Origin: Nocardioides pantholopis
Lineage (GTDB): Bacteria; Actinomycetota; Actinomycetes; Propionibacteriales; Nocardioidaceae
Assembly: GCF_003710085.1 (NCBI RefSeq)
Contig: NZ_CP033324.1
Coordinates: forward strand, 1,807,501 to 1,871,500
DNA length: 64,000 nt
Direction: 5' to 3'
Notes under the pieces: generated by a model
What the model saw: the letters and a program-made list of their open reading frames with translations, nothing else
The model's database searches: none
Told to the model about the DNA's origin: nothing
Position numbers and translations under genes: made by a program
Shown here: piece by piece, positions 48,712-56,392 of the stretch
How positions within the stretch are numbered: the stretch's first letter is position 1
Layout: every line of letters starts with the position of its first letter

Positions 48712-49799
48712 CAGGCCGCTCCCTCGGCGCTGATCCAACATTCGTAGAGGTAGGCAGTGGTCTCGTAGGCCTGCCGCAGCTGCTGGGCCCGACGCCGCAG
48801 CTGGGAGTTCTGCTGCTGCGGTGTCTCGACCAGATGGGCGCCGAGCACCCGTAGGTTCGTCCAGGCCGAGGCGATGGCGTGGGACGAGCGACCGATCACC
48901 GCGAGCCTGGGGTCGGCCCACTCGGCGCTCGCCCAGGTCAGCAACCGACCGTGCATGAAGCCCTGCGCCTGGAGCGGCCATGCCATGGCGTACAGGTCCG
49001 AGAGCGCCTCTGCCTTGCCGTCGGCGGCCGCTGCCACGAGCTCATCGAGGTAGACGGCGAGACCCGGGATCCCGGTCAGCGCTCCGGCGGAGTCCGTGCT
49101 GGCGTCGGTGACGGCCAGGTCAGGGGCTCGCTGACCCTGTCCGCTGAGCCCGGCGAGATTGGTCTCGATGGTGAGCCGCAGTTCGTCGTGGGTCATCGGG
49201 TGGAAGTCGTCATCAATGGTGATTCGGAGGCACCGGTACTCGATGCCGCTCGAGCTGAAGAAGGCGTCTTGCTCGTCCGCCGGGTTGGCCGACCCCCACG
49301 CGGAGAGGAAGGGGGCGAGCTCGACATGTCCACGCCACACCGGTGGCTGAGCGTCGGAGATCGACAGGGTCTGCCGGCCTTCGTCGAGTCCGTCGATGAC
49401 CACGAGATGGGCCGCGTGGACGTCGTGGAAGGCGGGTCGGTAGGGAAGGTGGAAGTTGTCGACCGCAGCCACCAGCAGCTCATCCTGGACGAGTGCCTCG
49501 TAGAGCTGCCCGATGACGTCGTGGGAGTCCGGGCGCCACCAGCGAGAGTGGATCCCGTGGAACGGGGCGAGGTCTCCGAGCACACCGTTAGGGGACGTGG
49601 CCGGGTAGTAGAACTCCTCGCTGGTCACCTCGCCCGGGAGATGGACGAATCCGAGGTTGCGCCCCAGGACCTGGAGGGGGTCGGCGCCTCGCGCCATCAG
49701 GACCGTCGCGACGGTCGTGTGCAGGCAGTTGAGCGGGTCGTGATACCACTGCTCGAGCTTGCGGGCCTGGAAAGTGCGCAACTCGTTGGGTCTAGGCAT
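48711..49799 (-). CDS. BtrH-like (butirosin H N-terminal domain) transferase/peptidase-fold protein
   Basis: A 362-aa protein with the papain-like BtrH N-terminal domain. Candidate catalytic residues are C25 (DPLNCLHTT), H131 (HAAHLVVIDG) and D136. The C-terminal 150 residues are helical (YETTAYLYECW near the end). BtrH in butirosin synthesis moves a carrier-bound acyl chain to an aminoglycoside amine. Here a carrier-dependent transferase is attractive, but the AmCP bond is an isopeptide rather than a thioester. It overlaps the next upstream gene by 8 nt. Confidence 0.78.
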   Translation of the reverse strand: MPRPNELRTFQARKLEQWYHDPLNCLHTTVATVLMARGADPLQVLGRNLGFVHLPGEVTSEEFYYPATSPNGVLGDLAPFHGIHSRWWRPDSHDVIGQLYEALVQDELLVAAVDNFHLPYRPAFHDVHAAHLVVIDGLDEGRQTLSISDAQPPVWRGHVELAPFLSAWGSANPADEQDAFFSSSGIEYRCLRITIDDDFHPMTHDELRLTIETNLAGLSGQGQRAPDLAVTDASTDSAGALTGIPGLAVYLDELVAAAADGKAEALSDLYAMAWPLQAQGFMHGRLLTWASAEWADPRLAVIGRSSHAIASAWTNLRVLGAHLVETPQQQNSQLRRRAQQLRQAYETTAYLYECWISAEGAA

Positions 49800-50400
49800 C
49801 GAAGCTCTCCAAACGACTCGGGATGAGAGTCATGGCGTAGAGGTGGATGGCGACGTTGTCGGGGAGGGTTACACCCGATAGCGGCACCATTCGGGTGACG
49901 GGGACCCGTTGGAACCACACGTCCCCCCGCAGGTTCGGTTGCACGTGGAAGGGATAGTGCATCTGCGTGGTGCCGAAGGCGCGACGGTCGCCGAAAGCGG
50001 GTTCGGCGTGCCAGAAGTCCGAGACACGGAAACTCTCGAAATCGACAGACCCGTCAGCGAAGTGCAGCGAGAATTGGTCCTCGGACCTTCGTTCCGACGT
50101 GGCCAAGAGATAGATCCAGTCATACGAACCCGACGCGCAGGCGAGGTGCTGACCGGAGCAGACGACGTTGTCGGGGTTGATTCCGTCGAACCGGGGGAGC
50201 GAGAAGCCCACGCCGTGGATCTCGAGCAGGCCCGCCGTCGGCATCTCCACTTGGGGCAGCGAGTTGCGCCAGATATTCAACCGACCCTCCCGGAGTGAGT
50301 CGGTCGTCGTGCAGCTGAGGTTGTTTCGGTGTCCTGACAAGTCGACAAGCGTCCCGGCCGAGCCGCCGGCCGTGGTCACCCTCGTCGTCGTTTCGGTCAT
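49792..50400 (-). CDS. Conserved beta-rich hypothetical protein, first gene of the AmCP operon
   Basis: A 202-aa protein predicted to be a beta sandwich (ELPV-like opening, FSLPRFDG, GSYDWIYLLATSERRSEDQF, HFADGSVDFESFRVSDFW, NVAIHLYAMTLIP). The pattern of a sugar- or ligand-binding jelly roll with Trp-rich strands is like accessory domains of actinobacterial glycosidases. No catalytic residue stands out and there is no signal peptide. ATG at 50400 chosen; 19 upstream residues are unlikely. As the promoter-proximal gene it is probably needed for the pathway, possibly for binding the product. Confidence 0.7.
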   Translation of the reverse strand: MTETTTRVTTAGGSAGTLVDLSGHRNNLSCTTTDSLREGRLNIWRNSLPQVEMPTAGLLEIHGVGFSLPRFDGINPDNVVCSGQHLACASGSYDWIYLLATSERRSEDQFSLHFADGSVDFESFRVSDFWHAEPAFGDRRAFGTTQMHYPFHVQPNLRGDVWFQRVPVTRMVPLSGVTLPDNVAIHLYAMTLIPSRLESFDA

Positions 50401-50449
50401 CGCGGACTCCAGTTCCGGTGGTCGAGAGCAACGGCTGGCCAGCGGTCGC

Positions 50450-50508
50450 TGACTCACTCTTGACTCGGCTCGCCGCGTGAGTCAATAGTCAGTCATCATT
50501 TCTTGACT
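50450..50508. promoter_or_regulatory. Divergent promoter/operator region of the AmCP operon
   Basis: The 124 bp between the operon (ATG 50400, minus) and a small plus-strand gene (ATG 50525) holds TGACTCACTCTTGACT at 50450-50465, an inverted GTGAGTCA at 50477-50484 and a further TTGACT at 50503-50508. TTGACT at 50460 with AATAGT at 50484 (18-nt spacer) is a possible plus-strand promoter. TTGACT read on the minus strand (50485-50480) may be the -35 for the operon. The 16-bp word is repeated exactly at 52302-52317. Confidence 0.7.
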
Positions 50509-50524
50509 ATCGGGAGGACAGCTC

Positions 50525-50695
50525 ATGTCACGGAGATCTCGACTCGCTGGCGGCATTGCACTCTTCGCCTTGTCCCTGTCCGTGCTCGTGGTCAACCCGG
50601 CGGGGCCGGAGGGGTCGACGAGGCCAGGTGACTCGGCAGCTCCTGGGCCCGCCGGATCGAAGCCCGCGAAGAGCGGTCCCCCGACCTGCTGCTAG
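50525..50695 (+). CDS. Small exported or membrane peptide (56 aa)
   Basis: A 56-aa frame starting MSRRSRLAGGIALFALSLSV with positive charges then a 16-residue hydrophobic helix, followed by a Pro/Gly/Ser-rich tail ending PPTCC. A GGGAGG ribosome site sits 8 nt before the ATG. It shares the operator region with the AmCP operon. It could be a secreted peptide, a small membrane protein, or a signal sensed by the adjacent TPR regulator. No family is recognised. Confidence 0.55.
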   Translation: MSRRSRLAGGIALFALSLSVLVVNPAGPEGSTRPGDSAAPGPAGSKPAKSGPPTCC

Positions 50696-50746
50696 CAGGA
50701 GCGCCGAGGCATCGCGGGTCAGGAGCCTGCGCCGGGCGGTCTGGGC

Positions 50747-52186
50747 TCAGTGACGGCTCGAGTCGGCTTCCTGCTCCTCGTTGCTGGCATCGTGCCTGCG
50801 GAGCAGGGCGCGCACGGAGCGAGGCACGATGCCGAGGGCCGCGGCCGCCGCTTCCATCGCCTCGGTCGCGAGAGTGGTCTCCCCTGCGTGCGCGGCGAGC
50901 TCGGCGAGATCGCGCCAGACCCGGGCGGCTTCACGCCGTGCGGCCATGTCCTGCAGCTGGAACGCAGCGGCTCGCATCGCGGCTGCGCCGTGTCCGACGT
51001 CTCCGGAGAGGATTAGCCCCTGCCCCAGGATCGCGTGAGCCCGGGCGCCCTCGATGGTCGGCGCGTGACGGAGGAGGTCGATCGCGGACGTCGCGGTCCG
51101 GCGCGCGGCCTCGAAGTCGCCGATGAGGAGGTCGCAGCGGGCCAGCTCGGTCAAGCAGGCTGCCAGGTCGACGGCGGAGCCCTCCACCTGGAGATCGATT
51201 TGCGCATGGAGGAGCAGTCGCCGGGTCGCTTCGACATCGTCGCCACCCGTCTCGAGCTGCAGCCAGGCGTACGCAACCTTGAGACGAGCCAGGTTGCGGG
51301 TGTTGTCGCTCTCACCGAGTATCGCGAGAGCACGCTCGGCCAGCATCAGCGCCTCGTTGAGTCGGTTCTCGGCCGCGGCCACGAGGCTGCTGTTCCACAG
51401 GGCCCCGCCGCGGGCACGATGGGATCCGAGGCGCTCGGTCTGCTGGAGCACCCGACTCAGGACGTGAGCGGCGCGGGCCAGGTCTCCACGCTCGTAGTAG
51501 GCGCCGCCCAGGGTGGTCGCCAGCACTGCGGCGGAGTCCGTCAGCTCCTGGTCGCCGAGCCGGCGGTTGACGGCCTCGCCGACGTCGATGGCACGGTCGA
51601 GGTCTCCGATCTCCTTGTAGCAACGGCACAGCTGGGTCTGGGCCGCGGTCCAACGCTCGGCGTCCTCGGTGAGTCGGGGGCCCACCTGCTCCAGGAGGTC
51701 GACCGCCTCGAAGAGCTGTCCGTTGAGCTCATGCGCGGTCGCCAGGAGTAGCTGCGCTTCGCTGCGCTCGACCGGACCGAGCTCCTCGTTGTCCAGGAGT
51801 CGGCGCAAGGGGGCGAGTGCGTCGGTGGCATCGCCGTTGTAGAGGGCGATGCGGGCCCAACGCAGTTCCAGCTGGGTCTCCACAGAGGCCGGGGTGGCCA
51901 GCTCAGAGTTGCCGGTCAGTTCGGCCGGAGTCGTCTGGAGCCTGTCGGCGAGGATCCGCAGCACGTCGTCGGTGGGGTTGCGCTGACCTGACTCGAGCAG
52001 GGAGACGTAGCTGGGGGAGAGGTCGTCACCGGCCAGCACGCGCTGGGATAGGCCGCGCTCCTTGCGGAGCCTGCGGATGCGTGCGCCGAGCTGGAGCTGG
52101 GCGTTCGGCGCTTCCGCCGGGTCGCCGAGGGGCCGGGGATCCGGCGCGGGACCGGAGCCGCTGATGAACGAGTCGCTACCCACCAT
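50747..52186 (-). CDS. XRE-family regulator with TPR domain (cluster regulator)
   Basis: A 479-aa protein. An N-terminal HTH_XRE domain (residues about 32-85, RIRRLRKERGLSQRVLAGDD, then SPSYVSLLESGQRNPTDDVL) is followed by about 350 residues of TPR-like helical repeats (AAHVLSRVLQQTERLG, NEALMLAERALAILGE). This architecture is used by regulators that bind peptides or small molecules, such as the RRNPP and actinobacterial TPR regulators. ATG 52186 with GGAGG. It lies between the AmCP operon and the exporter and probably binds the repeated TGACTCACTCTTGACT motif. Confidence 0.88.
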   Translation of the reverse strand: MVGSDSFISGSGPAPDPRPLGDPAEAPNAQLQLGARIRRLRKERGLSQRVLAGDDLSPSYVSLLESGQRNPTDDVLRILADRLQTTPAELTGNSELATPASVETQLELRWARIALYNGDATDALAPLRRLLDNEELGPVERSEAQLLLATAHELNGQLFEAVDLLEQVGPRLTEDAERWTAAQTQLCRCYKEIGDLDRAIDVGEAVNRRLGDQELTDSAAVLATTLGGAYYERGDLARAAHVLSRVLQQTERLGSHRARGGALWNSSLVAAAENRLNEALMLAERALAILGESDNTRNLARLKVAYAWLQLETGGDDVEATRRLLLHAQIDLQVEGSAVDLAACLTELARCDLLIGDFEAARRTATSAIDLLRHAPTIEGARAHAILGQGLILSGDVGHGAAAMRAAAFQLQDMAARREAARVWRDLAELAAHAGETTLATEAMEAAAAALGIVPRSVRALLRRHDASNEEQEADSSRH

Positions 52187-52298
52187 GAACCTCCAGAACG
52201 CACTGCATGGGTGACCGGGCCTGCCCCGTCGCAATCACCTCGGGTGAGTTCGGCGCGGACACAGCCCCGCCCCAGCGTACTCGCCCATAGTCGCGTCT

Positions 52299-52340
52299 GA
52301 GTGACTCACTCTTGACTACGGGAGTCGTTGCAGTCATGGT
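52299..52340. promoter_or_regulatory. Operator/promoter of the exporter and regulator genes
   Basis: GAGTGA-C-TCACTC (52299-52311) is a perfect odd palindrome and is part of TGACTCACTCTTGACT (52302-52317), identical to the copy at the AmCP operon. TTGACT (52312-52317) with CATGGT 17 nt later (52335-52340) forms a plausible promoter toward the exporter. A repressor bound to the palindrome would cover the -35 box. Confidence 0.7.
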
Positions 52341-52372
52341 CAGTGAACATTCTGCGGTGTCCGGGAGGATCG

Positions 52373-53002
52373 ATGATCGACTTCAATGTCCTGCCGGCGT
52401 TCTTCGCGGCGGCTGTCGCGATCTGCCTGGCGCCCGGTCCAGATCAGGCCTTCATCGTTGCCGCAGCCGGTACCGGGGGGCGCCGAGCTGGAATCTTCGC
52501 CTCCGCCGGGATGGCCGTCGGTATCGCAGTCCATACGACCTTGGCTGCCCTGGGTCTCGCAGCCGTCCTGGGTGCGAGCCCGACAGCCCTCCAGGTGGTC
52601 CGCGTCGTGGGAGCCGGATACCTGGCGTACCTGGCGTGGGCGACCTTCCGATCGCTGAGGTCGGGCACTGGGTCGGACGGGAACGGTCCGCCATCGGTCG
52701 AGCAATTCTCAGCATTCCGGCGCGGCCTGCTGGTCAATCTGACGAATCCGAAGATCATCTTGTTCTTCGCGTCGTTCCTGCCGCAGTTCGTCGGGTCTGC
52801 TGATGCGTACGCGCCGCAGTTCCTGATGCTCGGCGCGGTTTTCCTGATCGTGGGATTCGTGATCGACGCCGGGATCGGGATAGCCGCGGGACAACTCCGA
52901 GAGTCCTCGTCCTCGAACGGGCGCGCCCGTGCCGGGCTGACGCTGCTCGCGGGCACGACCTACTCGGTGCTCGCCGCGTTGCTCGTCGCCCAGTCGATCT
53001 GA
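52373..53002 (+). CDS. LysE/RhtB family amino acid exporter
   Basis: A 209-aa permease with six predicted membrane helices. The family motif APGPDQAFIVAAAGTGGRRAG is in the first loop and LVNLTNPKIILFFASFLPQF in the middle. LysE-type transporters export amino acids and analogues. The start ATG 52373 follows GGGAGG. Its promoter carries the same operator as the AmCP operon, so it is the probable exporter of the pathway product. Confidence 0.93.
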   Translation: MIDFNVLPAFFAAAVAICLAPGPDQAFIVAAAGTGGRRAGIFASAGMAVGIAVHTTLAALGLAAVLGASPTALQVVRVVGAGYLAYLAWATFRSLRSGTGSDGNGPPSVEQFSAFRRGLLVNLTNPKIILFFASFLPQFVGSADAYAPQFLMLGAVFLIVGFVIDAGIGIAAGQLRESSSSNGRARAGLTLLAGTTYSVLAALLVAQSI

Positions 53003-53119
53003 GGCGCCGCGCGGCCAGTGCCTCTGCGCACGGGGAGAAACCGGATCCACCAGCAGGGCGATCTGCGCGACCCACGGATCGCGTTGTCTGAGGCCCTGAC
53101 CACACGCCACGCCACCGCC

Positions 53120-53375
53120 CAGCCAATGACTACGGCGAGGTGCAACCAGCCCTCACTGGTGCGGTGCTGGGTGACGTCCGCGACGTAGAGTCGGTCCGGC
53201 GCGTCGGGGTTGAACCTGCGCTCGACTAGGTCATTGGACGGTGTCGCTGCCCGATCGCGGCGGGTGCAGTCGCTGAGCCGACGCCGGTGCACGCCCATGC
53301 AGGTCGGTGTGGCGCATCACTCGTTCGACCCGGCCGTGGCTGACGCGCACGCCGTGGCGGGGGAGCCCGAGGACG
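53120..53375 (-). pseudogene. Remnant of an IS3-family transposase OrfB
   Basis: Two short frames correspond to the middle of an IS3 OrfB: HGVRVSHGRVERVMRHTDL in one frame and VHRRRLSDCTRRDRAATPSN through DRLYVADVTQHRTSEGWL in another. They match residues about 80-175 of the intact OrfB at 29833-30735 but differ in many positions, so this is from a different IS copy. Both ends and the DDE residues D2 and E are gone. Confidence 0.85.
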
Positions 53376-53430
53376 CGCTTCTCTTGCCGGCGACGCCTCG
53401 CGCTGAGCGTGTCCGCGCGATCACGCTCTC

Positions 53431-53877
53431 TCATGGCCTCCGGGACGAGGGAACCTCAGGATCCGACGCCGACTGCAGGAGGCGATGAAGCTCCATGAGA
53501 TCCGCTCGACTCAGGGTGCGCAGCGGTGAGCCGCTCAGCATGACGTCGACGACTGCGCTCCGGGCAGCGCGTCCCGCATCGGTGAGCTTGACGACTCGTT
53601 GACGCCGATCTGAGGCGGGCACGGCTCGGAGGATGAGTCCACGAGCTTCCAGCTGGTCGCAGAGGAAGGTCAGGTTCGGTGGTGAGCATCGAGTACGTTC
53701 CGCAAGGACGCCCATGGACGGCGGTGGCTCGTCCGGGTCGACGGCCCACAACGTGTAAGCGGTGTTGAGCGTCAGGCCGTGCTCGTCCAGCGTCGGGGAC
53801 ACCGCCTCGGTGGTCCGCGAGGTCAGGTCGTAGAGGGACAGGAGGGCGGCCGCCAACACGTCTTCCTCGGGCGTCAT
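53431..53877 (-). CDS. MarR family transcriptional regulator
   Basis: A 148-aa winged-helix regulator. The recognition helix region is MGVLAERTRCSPPNLTFLCD and the wing is RAVPASDRRQRVVKLTDAG, the classic MarR DxRxxxVxLT. Divergent from an SDR gene, with two palindromes between them, so autoregulation and control of the SDR are likely. Start ATG 53877 chosen over upstream codons inside the operator. Confidence 0.9.
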   Translation of the reverse strand: MTPEEDVLAAALLSLYDLTSRTTEAVSPTLDEHGLTLNTAYTLWAVDPDEPPPSMGVLAERTRCSPPNLTFLCDQLEARGLILRAVPASDRRQRVVKLTDAGRAARSAVVDVMLSGSPLRTLSRADLMELHRLLQSASDPEVPSSRRP

Positions 53878-53900
53878 CCGCCGATCGTACGGCGATCTGC

Positions 53901-53944
53901 TTCCAGTCTGGAAATGATTGGCTACCATTCCTTCCAGACTTGAA
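53901..53944. promoter_or_regulatory. Paired MarR operator palindromes
   Basis: TTCCAG-T-CTGGAA (53901-53913) is a perfect 13-bp palindrome and TTCCAG-A-CTTGAA (53932-53944) a near-perfect one. They are 31 bp apart (three helical turns) in the divergent marR/SDR promoter. The spacing suits cooperative binding of two MarR dimers on one face. Confidence 0.8.
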
Positions 53945-53988
53945 AGGTTGCCTGAGCGTCAAGGCGCCGCCGAACCGGAGGCAGACAC

Positions 53989-55011
53989 ATGGAAACGCGA
54001 CGTCTTGATGGCGCGACGATCGTCGTGACCGGTGCCACTTCCGGCATCGGGTTCTTCGTCGCGGAGGGACTCGCCCACCTGGGCGCGAACGTCGTGATAG
54101 CCGGCCGGTCCGCGACCCGCGGAAGTACGGCGCTATCGCAGCTGCCACGCGGTGGAGCCCATCGGTTCCTCAGGATCGACCTCTCCGACATCGACTCGGT
54201 CCGCCAGGTCGGGCGCCACCTCGGCACGCTCGACCGCCTGGACGGCCTGATCATGAACGCCGGCGTGATCGCTGCCCCCCGCACCTACCAGGAAGGCCCG
54301 TTCGGCGTCGAGTCCACCGTCGCCGTCAACGTCCTGGCGCACCTGGAGCTCTTACGGCTCACGCTCCCGGCCCTCGCCGCCTCGCCACATGCCCGCGTCG
54401 TGAGCGTCGGCAGCATGCTCACCCGTCGCCTCCCGTTCGACCCCGACAACTGGCTTGCTCAACAGTCCTACCGTCCTCGCGTCGCGTACGCGATGTCTCG
54501 CCATGCTGCCGAGATCCTCGGCTTCGAGCTCGACCGACGGTTGCGGGCCTCGCGCTCCACCGTCGAATCCATCGTCACTCACCCAGGTGGGGCAATCGAC
54601 GCGCTCACGCCCGACCGCGCCGGCATCCACCGGCGCCCCTTGATCGTTCGGGCGGCCGCCCGGGGACTGGGACCGGCCTTCCGTTTCTGGGTCCAAGGCA
54701 AGGAGGCCGCCGCGGAGCCAGCCGTGACCGCCCTGTCAGCGAGATCGCTGCCCGCCATGGCCTATATCGGGCCTCGCCATGTGGCCGCAGGGCGACCCGT
54801 CCTCACCGACCCGGTCGACTCCAGTCGTGACCCGGCACTAGGGGCCTGGCTCTGGGAGCGGGCCGAAGCACTGCTGCACGCGCCCCTCCTCGAGCCTGGG
54901 TGGGTCGTGCCGCACGTGCACGCTGCACCCGACCTCCCCGGCCACGGTGCAATCGGGACCCCCACCACCCGGTGGGCCCTGACCGAGTGCTGCGCTGGCT
55001 CGATGAGCTGA
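53989..55011 (+). CDS. Short-chain dehydrogenase/reductase
   Basis: A 340-aa SDR of the retinol-dehydrogenase-like group. The cofactor motif is VVTGATSGIGFFVAEGL and the structural NAG motif is LIMNAGVIAA. The active-site segment reads RVAYAMSRHAAEIL, so the usual Y-x-x-x-K has Arg instead of Lys. Residues beyond about 300 lack SDR similarity and run into the island-end repeat sequence, so the C terminus may be altered. Divergent from and probably controlled by the MarR gene. Confidence 0.87.
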   Translation: METRRLDGATIVVTGATSGIGFFVAEGLAHLGANVVIAGRSATRGSTALSQLPRGGAHRFLRIDLSDIDSVRQVGRHLGTLDRLDGLIMNAGVIAAPRTYQEGPFGVESTVAVNVLAHLELLRLTLPALAASPHARVVSVGSMLTRRLPFDPDNWLAQQSYRPRVAYAMSRHAAEILGFELDRRLRASRSTVESIVTHPGGAIDALTPDRAGIHRRPLIVRAAARGLGPAFRFWVQGKEAAAEPAVTALSARSLPAMAYIGPRHVAAGRPVLTDPVDSSRDPALGAWLWERAEALLHAPLLEPGWVVPHVHAAPDLPGHGAIGTPTTRWALTECCAGSMS

Positions 55012-55033
55012 TCGAGGCGACCTGCCCGACGTC

Positions 55034-55110
55034 GCCGTTTCCGCTGCGGCGGGAGGCGGCTTCTGTGCCTGCGAAGTCGTGTGGCCACGCTTCTGGCCGC
55101 ACTTCGTGCG
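55034..55110. repeat. Third, diverged copy of the attachment-site flank
   Basis: CCGTTTCCGCTGCGGCGGGA followed by GGCGGCTTCTGTGCCTG and CGTGTGGCCACGCTTC closely matches the sequence just downstream of tRNA-Pro (28406-28466) and of attR (38123-38183). The next bases (GGCCGCACTTCGTGCGAG) resemble the 37911-37936 region at the right end of the first element. The tRNA half is absent. It probably marks the far end of an older insertion. Confidence 0.7.
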
Positions 55111-55293
55111 AGGAATGGCACGGCGGGGGCGCCGTACGCCTGCGGTGGGGATTCCCGGGTGGTCCCCCCGGGGCTAGCCTGCAAAGGACAACCACCGAGG
55201 CCTGATCGGGCCGAGGCGCACCGGACGAGCGAGGCCGGCGGCGACTGTCACGCGAGGCCGTCGCAGCTTTGCCGATAGCGCAGGGGTGACGAC

Positions 55294-56241
55294 ATGTGCA
55301 CGAGCATCAGGTTCTCCGACGCAAGCAACAACCTCTTTCTCGCCCGCAACCTCGACTGGACGATCGGGTACGGCGAGCGGGTGGTGCTGACACCCACCGC
55401 GTACGACACGAACTCACCGTTCGGCGCAGTGCCGCGCATCCAGTACGCCGTCATCGGCATGGGGATCGTGGAGGAGGACACGCCGCTGTACTTCGACTGC
55501 GGCAACGACGCGGGCCTGGCCGTGGCGGGCCTCAACTTCCCGGGCTACGCAAGCTACGCGCAGGAGCCGGTCGAAGGCGCGACGAACGTCGCCGCCTTCG
55601 AGTTCCCGCTCTGGGTGGCCTCCCAGTTCGCCAGCGTCGACGAGGTCCAGGCCGCCCTCGGTGACGTCGTCATCGTCGACAAGCCCATCAACGAGAAGTA
55701 CCCGAGCTCCTTGCTGCACTGGATCATCGGCGACTCGACGCGCGCCATCGTGGTGGAGTCCACGAGCGAGGGCCTCCAGGTCTTCGACGACGACGTCGAC
55801 GTCCTTGCCAACCAGCCGGGCTTCGGGTGGCACCGTGAGAACCTGCGCAACTACCTCAACGTGACGCCCGACTTTCCCGAGGAGACCGTGCTCGGGCGGG
55901 CGCACCTGGGCCCGTTCGGCTCGGGGGCGCACATGCGAGGGATCCCCGGTGACTACTACTCGCCGTCCCGGTTCGTGCGCGCGGCGTACGTCAACGCGCA
56001 CTACCCGGGCAAGGCGAGCGAGGAGGAGAACGTCAGCAGGGCCTTCCACACGCTCCAGCAGGTCGCGATGGTGGACGGCAGCGCAGCCATGGGCTCCGGC
56101 GAGTTCGAGAGGACCATCTACACCGGGCTCTACTCGGCGCGGACCAGGACGTACTACTGGAACACCTACGACGACCCCGCGATCCAGCGGGTCGCGATGG
56201 CCGACCACGCGACAGACGGGAGCAAGCTCGTCGTCGTCTGA
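55294..56241 (+). CDS. Choloylglycine hydrolase/penicillin V acylase family amidase
   Basis: A 315-aa Ntn hydrolase starting MCTSIRFSD; removal of Met exposes Cys2 as nucleophile. LARNLDWTIGYG provides the Arg and Asp of the active site, and GLAVAGLNFPGYA and the later HWIIGD and SRFVRAAYV segments match the family. Members cleave linear amides such as conjugated bile salts, penicillin V or acyl-homoserine lactones. A bile-salt role is improbable in a soil-type actinobacterium, so quorum-signal or lipoamide hydrolysis is more likely. No signal peptide. Confidence 0.93.
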   Translation: MCTSIRFSDASNNLFLARNLDWTIGYGERVVLTPTAYDTNSPFGAVPRIQYAVIGMGIVEEDTPLYFDCGNDAGLAVAGLNFPGYASYAQEPVEGATNVAAFEFPLWVASQFASVDEVQAALGDVVIVDKPINEKYPSSLLHWIIGDSTRAIVVESTSEGLQVFDDDVDVLANQPGFGWHRENLRNYLNVTPDFPEETVLGRAHLGPFGSGAHMRGIPGDYYSPSRFVRAAYVNAHYPGKASEEENVSRAFHTLQQVAMVDGSAAMGSGEFERTIYTGLYSARTRTYYWNTYDDPAIQRVAMADHATDGSKLVVV

Positions 56242-56392
56242 CGGAAGCCTTCCGACTGGACGTGTCAGCAGAGCAAAGCCTGGTCGGCGCCATGCGCCAC
56301 CTGAAGGCCTGCGCCGCCCGCATCGCCCTGCCCGAGGTGCGGATCCGGGGCGACGCGACGGGGAGCAGGTCACCTGTCGAGGGGGTCCGCGA

